Part shown: positions 58,022 to 64,000 of the stretch, piece after piece
How positions within the stretch are numbered: position 1 is the first letter of the stretch
How the letters are laid out: each line of letters opens with the position of its first letter
NCBI GenBank assembly: GCA_903833215.1
Contig: CAILEM010000072.1
Span: 1 to 64,000, forward strand
DNA: 64,000 bases
Direction of reading: 5' to 3'
Source of the DNA: an uncultured Armatimonadota bacterium
GTDB lineage: Bacteria > Armatimonadota > Fimbriimonadia > Fimbriimonadales > Fimbriimonadaceae
Position numbers and translations under genes: made by a program
Notes under the pieces: generated by a model
The model's database searches: none
Told to the model about the DNA's origin: nothing
What the model saw: the letters and a program-made list of their open reading frames with translations, nothing else

Positions 58022-58078
58022 TTGGAATTTTGCGTTTACCGTGGTAAATTATGTCCAGAGCGTTGACCACGGTCAACG
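58022..58078 (+). promoter_or_regulatory. Promoter and operator dyads of the BlaI-like regulator
   Basis: TTGGAA (58022-58027) and TAAATT (58045-58050) are 17 bp apart and form a plausible promoter. A dyad TTTACCGTGGTAAA (58035-58048) overlaps the -10 box, and a second one, CGTTGACCACGGTCAACG (58061-58078), lies just downstream. Both share TT(T/G)ACC-N2-GGT(A/C)AA. Two dyads around the promoter of a BlaI-family gene imply self-repression by a dimer at each site. Confidence 0.6.
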
Positions 58079-58087
58079 GGCAGACCT

Positions 58088-58480
58088 ATGGCAATTAAGA
58101 AGAATGAAATTCGAATGGGAAAGGTGCAACTTCGCATCATGCAGTTCCTATGGGATCAAGGCGAAGCGCCGGCGCGAGAGATATCCGATCACATCGCCAC
58201 GACCGATGCTATTTCTCATAGTACGGTTCAAACACTTCTAAGAAAGCTAGAACAGAAGGGAGCAGTCTCCCACGTTGAGCGGGACCGAATCTTCTATTTC
58301 TCTCCCATTGCGGATCGCTCGGATGTAACGACCTCAACAACTCGGGACTTTGTGAATCGGGTCTTTCAGGGTTCCGCGAGCAGCCTGGTCTCACACCTTT
58401 TGCAGCATGAGCAGATTTCGGCGGATGAACTCCAGCAATTGCGCGAGATGATCAACAAGGCCGAGGAGAAGCCGAAATGA
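58088..58480 (+). CDS. BlaI/MecI/CopY family repressor
   Basis: Winged-helix repressor (130 aa). The N-terminal DNA-binding domain has MGKVQLRIMQFLWDQGEAPA, REISDHIATT and STVQTLLRKLEQKGAVSH; the C-terminal helices (LVSHLLQHEQISADELQQLR) dimerise. In the classic system BlaR1 triggers cleavage or release of BlaI and derepresses a target such as a beta-lactamase. The stop overlaps the start of the M56 gene by 4 bases, and two operator dyads lie upstream. No beta-lactamase gene is in the window. Confidence 0.92.
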   Translation: MAIKKNEIRMGKVQLRIMQFLWDQGEAPAREISDHIATTDAISHSTVQTLLRKLEQKGAVSHVERDRIFYFSPIADRSDVTTSTTRDFVNRVFQGSASSLVSHLLQHEQISADELQQLREMINKAEEKPK

Positions 58481-60378
58481 GCCAAATAACTCAATACCTA
58501 GCGCCTTCTTTGATTGCATTTCTGCTCCAATCGATGACGGTATCGGTGGTTGCGCTTGTCACTGCCCAATGCTTCCAGCGCAAGGGCCCAGTGGCAAGGA
58601 AGGCGATCTACCGCGCTGGGATCGCCTCTGTTCTTGCTTTGCTCATATTAGGTCCGGGGTTGCGGCTTGTCGTTCGACCATGGTGGTCAATATCTTCGTC
58701 CTCAATCCAAAGTCAAATGACGAAGAGCAACTTGGCTCCGAGAGATTCTGGGTCGGCAACCGACAACTCTTTGCCACATAGCCAACCGGACTCTGTTGCT
58801 TTACCAGCTACGGGATTGCAGTCGACTGATTCTCAGGGAGGCGCCCTGCTTATCTCGCCTGACGTGGCGGTGTCCGTTCGACGAATTACCCCGTTTGAGA
58901 TCATCGGGCTCATTTGGCTGCTAGGTGCAGGGGCATATTTACTTGCGATTGGTTTTGGTTCGGGTTGGATCTATCGACTACGCAGGAAATCAGCGCCACT
59001 GAAGTCGACTGCCCTTGCCCCTACAATAGAGCACTTGTGTGCTGAACTGGGCCTTAAGCACGTCGCAGTTGCGACCTCACCCCTCGTTTCGAGTCCATTT
59101 GTGACTGGAGTGACGAGACCCTCGATTTTCTTACCCGAGGCCCTTGAGCTCAGCTTCGATGATGACCAAATCGAGGCGATCCTGTGTCACGAGTTAGTCC
59201 ATGTCAGGCAGAGGGATACCCTCTGGGCACTTATCTCGAGCGTTGCCTGTGCTCTCTCATGGCCAAACCCTCTGGTCTGGATCTTAGCGCGCAAACTCAC
59301 TCTCGTCAGTGAAGAAGTCTGTGATCAGCTTGTTCTTGAGACAGGAATCGCTACCACGACCTATGCAGGCAGCTTGCTGAAAGTTGCCGAGACCATCATG
59401 GCCACCCCGGCCGTACGGCTAGTCGGAGCCGGCGTATTCCCGGCTAAATCACAACTCGCAAAGAGGATTACCCTGATGCTCAATCGTTCCACGATAACTT
59501 CGACAACTCTGACCCAAAAACTACGTCTGCAAATCGCGATCGTCGCCGCCGTCGGTGCCGTAGGAGGATGCCTTTTTGTCTCGGCGGATGCGGGTGCAGC
59601 GACACTCTTTGTCAAAAAGGATGCGACTCCTATCGAAACCGTCAAAAGCGTCTTGAGTGACTTGAACAAGCACGACTGGAAGGCGGTATTTGGCCATTTT
59701 GAAGGCGCGAAAATTGATCAGGCAGCCGCGGGACTCGCCAAGATTGCGAGCGACCCGAAAAACCCGGTGCCTGACTTTGTTCTCAAATCGGTGAGCCTAA
59801 CTTCTACTTCAGGTGACAATGCAATCGGGAGAGTCATATTTGCCTTTAGCCCGAAGCTTGGCGGTGCGAAACTAGCGGACCAAAACGACGAAGTTCACTT
59901 CCACCGCACAAATGGAGATTGGAAGATTACTGACAGCAAGAACATCAACAACTTCTTCGATCAACTCGCAAGAATGGCGACAGATCCCGCCACCATGGGA
60001 CAAGCTCGAGAAGCAGCCAGGAGAACGGTTATTCTTTCAAACCTCAAGCAGATTTCCCTAGGCGTGGTTATTTACGCGAATGATTACAATGACGTGCTGT
60101 CGCTGAATCAGTCGAACATCAAGTCCAAGATTTATCCATACACGAAGACTGATAAGTTATGGCTCGATACTGACGGGAAGCCGCTTGATGTTCAGTTCAA
60201 CCCGGCGCTTTCAGGGAAGAAGATGTCTTCGTTCTCGTCACCATCGACGACTGTGATGCTCTCAATCGGCAAGCAAGGGCACCTCGTTTACTACGGAAAG
60301 AGCACTCCCGTTGCGTTCTTGGATGGTCACGTGAAGTTCGTTTCGCAGGCTGACGCGGCAAAGCTTCAGTGGAAGTAA
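58477..60378 (+). CDS. M56 (BlaR1-like) membrane protease with prepilin-like C-terminal domain
   Basis: A 633-aa membrane sensor-protease. Membrane helices lie at ~10-30, 45-65, 140-160, 250-265 and 350-368. The zinc motif H238-E239-L240-V241-H242 (CHELVHVRQRDTLW) belongs to M56. Residues ~370-485 (ETVKSVLSDLNKHDWKAVFG) form an exported NTF2-like or similar domain. The last ~130 residues (SNLKQISLGVVIYANDYNDV to VAFLDGHVKFVS) match the C-terminal half of DUF1559-type prepilins, including the H-X9-DG motif. No penicillin-binding sensor domain is seen. It presumably activates BlaI-repressor inactivation through a different signal. Confidence 0.85.
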   Translation: MSQITQYLAPSLIAFLLQSMTVSVVALVTAQCFQRKGPVARKAIYRAGIASVLALLILGPGLRLVVRPWWSISSSSIQSQMTKSNLAPRDSGSATDNSLPHSQPDSVALPATGLQSTDSQGGALLISPDVAVSVRRITPFEIIGLIWLLGAGAYLLAIGFGSGWIYRLRRKSAPLKSTALAPTIEHLCAELGLKHVAVATSPLVSSPFVTGVTRPSIFLPEALELSFDDDQIEAILCHELVHVRQRDTLWALISSVACALSWPNPLVWILARKLTLVSEEVCDQLVLETGIATTTYAGSLLKVAETIMATPAVRLVGAGVFPAKSQLAKRITLMLNRSTITSTTLTQKLRLQIAIVAAVGAVGGCLFVSADAGAATLFVKKDATPIETVKSVLSDLNKHDWKAVFGHFEGAKIDQAAAGLAKIASDPKNPVPDFVLKSVSLTSTSGDNAIGRVIFAFSPKLGGAKLADQNDEVHFHRTNGDWKITDSKNINNFFDQLARMATDPATMGQAREAARRTVILSNLKQISLGVVIYANDYNDVLSLNQSNIKSKIYPYTKTDKLWLDTDGKPLDVQFNPALSGKKMSSFSSPSTTVMLSIGKQGHLVYYGKSTPVAFLDGHVKFVSQADAAKLQWK

Positions 60379-60401
60379 GCACCTAGGTTCGAAAACACCA
60401 T

Positions 60402-60447
60402 CGATGCCTCCCCAGAAGCTCTGCGCGAACTTACTGGTGAGGCATCG
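60402..60447. terminator. Possible bidirectional terminator
   Basis: CGATGCCTC (60402-60410) and GAGGCATCG (60439-60447) form a perfect 9-bp stem with a 28-base loop in the 79-base gap between the M56 gene and the convergent dapA gene. There is no clear T run. Confidence 0.4.
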
Positions 60448-60457
60448 GGAATGCACC

Positions 60458-61342
60458 TTATGCCAAGGCTTTGGCGACGGCTGCCTTTTCGTCCTCGGTC
60501 AATTGGACCAGGGGCAGACGAACAGACTCACAGTCGAAGCCTTGCAGGCTCGTCGCGTACTTGACGGGAACGGGACTGGGATAGGCGAAGAGGGCTTTGT
60601 AAATTGGGATCAGTTTGAGGTGGATCTTTCGGGCCTTCACGGGATCGCTCGGGAAGGCATTGAGCATCTCTTTGATCTGGTCGCCCACAACGTGACCGGC
60701 AACACTCACAATTCCGTGCCCTCCGAGACTTAGTACCGGAAGTGTGATCGCGTCATCGCCACTGTAAACGCGGAACCCCTCTGGCGCTTGTGCACACACG
60801 TCTGTAATCTGAGGAATGTTGCCGCTCGCCTCTTTCACGGCAACGATATTTGGAATTTCGGCTAGCCTCAACAGAGTCGGCGTTTCCATGTTGATCGCAC
60901 TTCTTGGCATGATGTTGTACAGCATCACGGGTAGACCGGTTTCTTTGGCTACGGTCGAGAAGTGAGCGTACAGTCCCTGCTGGCCTGGACGGTTATAGTA
61001 CGGGTTGACCAGCATGATCCCGTGTGCCCCGAGCTTTTCACCCGCGCGAGTTAGGTCGATCGACTCGGCAGTATTGTAAGTGCCTGCCCCGAAGATAACT
61101 GCGGCTCGATTACCGACTGCTTCGAGGACAACTTCAAGAAGTTTTAGTTTCTCGTGCTCGGACAAAGTTGGAGATTCGCCTGTCGTTCCATTAACGACCA
61201 ATCCATCGTTTTTCTGTACATCGACAAGGTATTCAGCAAGGCGAGCAGCCTCGCTGTAGTTAACGCTGCCATCTTGGTTGAATGGCGTGAGCATCGCTGT
61301 AAGAAGCGTGCCCCAATCTCTCGGTCCGAAAAATGCACCCAT
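60458..61342 (-). CDS. dapA: 4-hydroxy-tetrahydrodipicolinate synthase
   Basis: DapA (294 aa) condenses pyruvate and aspartate semialdehyde, first step of the lysine/diaminopimelate branch that also supplies peptidoglycan. The Schiff-base Lys lies in NIVAVKEASGNIPQI. Other motifs are LVVNGTTGESPTL, GAHGIMLVNPYYNRPGQQG and YNIMPRSAINM with the Tyr/Arg of the substrate site. Cytoplasmic homotetramer in the family. A spacer of 127 bases separates it from cmk upstream; it could still be in the same operon. Confidence 0.95.
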   Translation of the reverse strand: MGAFFGPRDWGTLLTAMLTPFNQDGSVNYSEAARLAEYLVDVQKNDGLVVNGTTGESPTLSEHEKLKLLEVVLEAVGNRAAVIFGAGTYNTAESIDLTRAGEKLGAHGIMLVNPYYNRPGQQGLYAHFSTVAKETGLPVMLYNIMPRSAINMETPTLLRLAEIPNIVAVKEASGNIPQITDVCAQAPEGFRVYSGDDAITLPVLSLGGHGIVSVAGHVVGDQIKEMLNAFPSDPVKARKIHLKLIPIYKALFAYPSPVPVKYATSLQGFDCESVRLPLVQLTEDEKAAVAKALA

Positions 61343-61469
61343 TGTTTTGTTCTGGGGGTTTTACCCGCCTTCAGGCTTCTACGGGGGCAGCACAACTTGT
61401 GTCCGCGCCTACCGGAACAGTCGCCGTTCTCCGTTTTGATCTCGAACTGCGAGGTTCCGGACAATAAAA

Positions 61470-62150
61470 TTAGCTGACGAGCGAATCCAAAAGTGACTTG
61501 ATTTTCGTGACGACCTCGTCAACCGGAATGCCAGCACTTTCGACAATGACGGCGTCATCGGCAACTTTGAGGGGGCTATCTTCTCGAGTGATGTCCCGGT
61601 GATCTCGGTTTTGAATCTCTTGACGAACCGATTCGAAATTGCCTTCCACCCCTCGTTGGACAAACTCTAGCCGTCTGCGTTTCGCTCTTTCTTCAAGCGA
61701 GGCGGTGAGGAAGATTTTCAGGTCTGCGGCAGGGGCGATAACGGTCGTCGCGTCTCTGCCTTCGAGAATAACGCCACCGCCTTCGACGAGCAGCTTTTGC
61801 CTGGCAACCAACGCGCGCCTAACGGCAGAGTGAGCACTAATTGCGCTGGCAAACTCACTGATCTCGGGGGTTCGAATGAGGGCAGTCACTTCTTCTCCAT
61901 CGAGAAAAACCGGTTGGGGGTCTCCGTGTCCAAATTCGATGGTGGTTGATTCCATCAGTTCTGCAACTCCGACCTCATCCGACGGAGCCAACTCAGCTCG
62001 ACTGGCTTTCAGAGCCAAGCTGCGATACATCGCTCCAGTGTCCAAATAGCTCAGTTCGAGTTCCCTAGCCAGTGCTTTGGAGACCGTACTCTTCCCTGCT
62101 CCCGCGGGTCCATCGATAGCGATAACAACTTTTGAAAAATCTTTAGACAA
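61470..62150 (-). CDS. cmk: Cytidylate kinase
   Basis: CMP/dCMP kinase (226 aa). P-loop in IAIDGPAGAGKSTVSKALA, then LDTGAMYRSLAL with conserved Asp-Thr-Gly, the acceptor-site ILEGRDATTVIAP and the lid helix TASLEERAKRRRLEFVQRG. The start is TTG at 62150, and the gene overlaps the end of aroA by 8 bases. The aroA-cmk order is common in bacteria. Confidence 0.95.
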   Translation of the reverse strand: MSKDFSKVVIAIDGPAGAGKSTVSKALARELELSYLDTGAMYRSLALKASRAELAPSDEVGVAELMESTTIEFGHGDPQPVFLDGEEVTALIRTPEISEFASAISAHSAVRRALVARQKLLVEGGGVILEGRDATTVIAPAADLKIFLTASLEERAKRRRLEFVQRGVEGNFESVRQEIQNRDHRDITREDSPLKVADDAVIVESAGIPVDEVVTKIKSLLDSLVS

Positions 62151-63480
62151 TGGTGAGCCTCATAAGGTCGGATTCAAAATTTGGGTAACTGGTTGCGATG
62201 GACTCGGCCCCAGAGATCGTCGTCGTGCCCTGAGCCACCAAACCAGCAATAGCGAAGGCCATCGCGATACGGTGGTCACCGTTAGCTTCAATGTGGGCAG
62301 CCGTGAGGGCGGTCGGCCCTGAAATCGCCATCCCGTCTTCAAATGTTTCAACGACCGCACCCATGCGCCTCAGTCCGTCAGCAACGAGCTCAATACGATC
62401 ACTCTCTTTCACTCTAAGTTCGCGTGCATCGCGAATGATACTGGTGCCCATGCACTGTGTGGCTAAAACCGCTAGGACAGGAATCTCGTCGATCAGCCTC
62501 GGAACAAGCGAACCCTCAATGGTGAACGGTTGAGGATCACGCGCATAACCAATGATTGCGTCGGCGACCGGCTCCCCAAGTTCATCGCGATAATTCCCCA
62601 TCTCAAACGGCACTCGGCATTGCTCAAGGACGTCAAAAATGCCGGTTCGAGTTGGGTTCACGCTCAGATCCAAAAGTCCAAGTCGAGCCTCAGGCAAGAT
62701 CGCAGCGGCAACGATGAAGAAGGCGGCGCTACTTATGTCGGCTGGGACGGTGAACTCAAACGGATGTAACGTTTGAGTTGGATGAATCGCTACTGAAGGA
62801 TGGAGATGAGCTACTTTGGACGACGTATGATCTAGTGGATCATGGTCTGTTGTGTCGCCACTACGTACGACATGGGCACCCATTGCGCGAAGCATCCGCT
62901 CGGTGTGATCACGGCTCAAGCTTGGCTCGGTGACGGTTGTGACACCGGTTGCACGAAGCCCGGCCAGCAGACAGCAACTCTTTACTTGCGCACTGGCGAC
63001 GGGGCTTGTGTAGTCGATTGCCATGAGGCTCCCGCCGACAATCCTAATAGGGGGCGTATCCCCTTCGAAGGTTGCTCCCATGAGTCGAAGCGGCTCACCG
63101 ATTCGTTTCATCGGACGTTTGGATAGTGAAGCGTCTCCGATCAAGGTGCAATCCAGGTGTCGCGAAGCCAGAAGACCGCTGATCAACCGCATCGTCGTGC
63201 CGCTATTTCCACAGTCCAAATGAGACGTGGGTTGTTGCCATTCTTTCGGAGGCGTCAGTCGGACTTCTGTGTCACTCAACCAAAAGTGACGCAGCCCGAG
63301 TTGATTCATGCAGGCTAAGGTCGACTCGCAATCTTCGCCCCTCAGCGGTTGACGCACAATCGAATCGCCCGAAGCGATTCCGGCAAACATGTAGGCACGG
63401 TGGGTGAGGGACTTATCGCTAGGAGCACGAAGTTCGCCTTCGAGTGATGCGACCGGGTTGATTTCCAGAATAGAAGACAT
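62143..63480 (-). CDS. aroA: 3-phosphoshikimate 1-carboxyvinyltransferase
   Basis: EPSP synthase (445 aa from ATG 63480; frame open to 63543 with residues that do not fit). It transfers enolpyruvate from PEP to shikimate 3-phosphate. Motifs: APSDKSLTHRAYMFAGIA with PEP-binding Lys, LDCGNSGTTMRLISGLLA, SLSKRPMKRIGEPLRLMGA and, at the C-terminus, RVKESDRIELVADGLRRMGA. The SGTTMR segment carries Gly-Thr-Thr-Met; glyphosate class cannot be assigned from this. Downstream of tyrA, upstream of cmk. Confidence 0.95.
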   Translation of the reverse strand: MSSILEINPVASLEGELRAPSDKSLTHRAYMFAGIASGDSIVRQPLRGEDCESTLACMNQLGLRHFWLSDTEVRLTPPKEWQQPTSHLDCGNSGTTMRLISGLLASRHLDCTLIGDASLSKRPMKRIGEPLRLMGATFEGDTPPIRIVGGSLMAIDYTSPVASAQVKSCCLLAGLRATGVTTVTEPSLSRDHTERMLRAMGAHVVRSGDTTDHDPLDHTSSKVAHLHPSVAIHPTQTLHPFEFTVPADISSAAFFIVAAAILPEARLGLLDLSVNPTRTGIFDVLEQCRVPFEMGNYRDELGEPVADAIIGYARDPQPFTIEGSLVPRLIDEIPVLAVLATQCMGTSIIRDARELRVKESDRIELVADGLRRMGAVVETFEDGMAISGPTALTAAHIEANGDHRIAMAFAIAGLVAQGTTTISGAESIATSYPNFESDLMRLTIV

Positions 63481-63494
63481 AACTGAGTGGCAGC

Positions 63495-64000
63495 CTAGCC
63501 AGATCTCTCTTTCGCGTTTCGAGAGTGGGCAAAGAAGGCCCAAACACCATCGTACTCATTGTTGTCCAAATGAGCCTTGAGTTCGGCCAGCTTCTCTTGC
63601 GTCTCGTCAATCGCTTTGGAGATCTCGACACGGTTGGCGACGAATATCTGGGTCCACAGCGCAGGGTCAACGCCACCTACTCGTGTCAAGTCTTTCCACG
63701 ATCCACCGGTGACGTCAACTTGATGGGGTCCATCGGCCAGTTGGACAAGAACGCCGGCAAGGGCGTGCGGCAGGTGACTCACCAACGCGATTTCACGATC
63801 ATGCGCGTGCGGGTCCATGCTGACCAAAGAAGAACCCATTATCGTGATCAGTGATTCAACCTTCTTGACGGCGCTCAGTGCCGTGCTGTTTAGAGGGCAG
63901 AGAATCCATTTAGCCCCTCGGAAAAGCCAGGCAGACGCAAAGGCTGCACCAGTTCGCTCATGGCCAGCCATCGGGTGTCCGATCACAAAGTTGGGCTCAG
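63495..64000 (-). CDS. tyrA: Prephenate dehydrogenase, C-terminal part (runs off the window)
   Basis: Partial gene: the frame is open at the right edge and encodes the C-terminal ~168 residues only. IGHPMAGHERTGAAFASAWL is the conserved TyrA segment with the substrate His, and VSHLPHALAGVLVQLA is the dimer-domain helix. The end DVTGGSWKDLTRVGGVDPALW is typical of the all-helical half. The enzyme oxidises prephenate to 4-hydroxyphenylpyruvate for tyrosine. The nucleotide-binding half is outside the window. Gene order tyrA-aroA-cmk supports the call. Confidence 0.9.
   Translation of the reverse strand, partial: EPNFVIGHPMAGHERTGAAFASAWLFRGAKWILCPLNSTALSAVKKVESLITIMGSSLVSMDPHAHDREIALVSHLPHALAGVLVQLADGPHQVDVTGGSWKDLTRVGGVDPALWTQIFVANRVEISKAIDETQEKLAELKAHLDNNEYDGVWAFFAHSRNAKERSG

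Noticed and set aside
60386-60396. GGTTCGAA-like string suggesting a tRNA T loop
   Set aside because: No matching acceptor, anticodon or D arms surround it.

Overview
The window reads as the chromosome of a free-living, aerobic, heterotrophic bacterium with a moderate GC content. Shine-Dalgarno sites of the AGGAGG type are common, and TTG and GTG starts are used. The best guess is Armatimonadota, class Fimbriimonadia. This is an inference from gene content: a prepilin-like H-X9-DG module fused to a BlaR1-type peptidase, LuxR-type helix-turn-helix proteins with PAS domains, several DinB paralogs, and a b6-type cytochrome b next to bd-superfamily subunits. A 16S or marker-gene search would settle it. 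No rRNA, tRNA, CRISPR array, phage or transposase gene was seen.

Layout. 1-8.2 kb: carbohydrate use (secreted GH13 amylase, exported sugar-isomerase-like protein, GH94 disaccharide phosphorylase, MFS transporter), a hairpin-rich spacer and small regulators. 8.3-16.3 kb: a REPIN-like repeat, zinc alcohol dehydrogenase, DinB protein, secreted VWA protein, GH127-type glycosidase, a GNAT gene broken by one amber codon, and two HTH-PAS regulators. 16.3-22.7 kb: aldo/keto reductase, a secreted two-repeat protein, an ECF42-type sigma factor with its YCII (DGPF) and GyrI-like partners, an esterase and a DinB protein. 22.8-26.9 kb: a compact respiratory operon (bd-superfamily-like subunit, Rieske protein, b6-type cytochrome b, bd-superfamily subunit fused to cytochrome c) closed by a 17-bp hairpin. 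26.9-36.4 kb: two more REPIN-like repeats, an archaemetzincin-type lipoprotein, proS, an S66 peptidase, a second repeat family, an aldo/keto reductase, and divergent S9 and S15 hydrolases. 36.5-47.6 kb: a mix including a pseudopilin, trhO, msrA, a copper-amine-oxidase-like domain protein, a second GH127 enzyme, an M50-like membrane peptidase and an Nfu-type protein. 47.6-52.2 kb: cell-wall genes murA and mreB with translational coupling, an HNH nuclease and a metallophosphoesterase. 52.3-57.9 kb: a lipoprotein with a degenerate GH5-like barrel and three tandem DUF4139 genes. 58-60.4 kb: a BlaI/BlaR1-like regulatory pair with two operator dyads. 60.4-64 kb: dapA, cmk, aroA and the C-terminal part of tyrA, which runs off the right edge.

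How it fits together. Glycoside hydrolases and a phosphorylase feed sugars to the cell. The respiratory operon looks like a quinol:O2 or quinol:cytochrome c supercomplex in which a bc-type core hands electrons to a bd-superfamily protein through a fused cytochrome c. This is the most unusual system here. The tyrA-aroA-cmk-dapA and murA-mreB blocks are core metabolism and wall synthesis. Short dispersed inverted repeats sit in several of the longer spacers.
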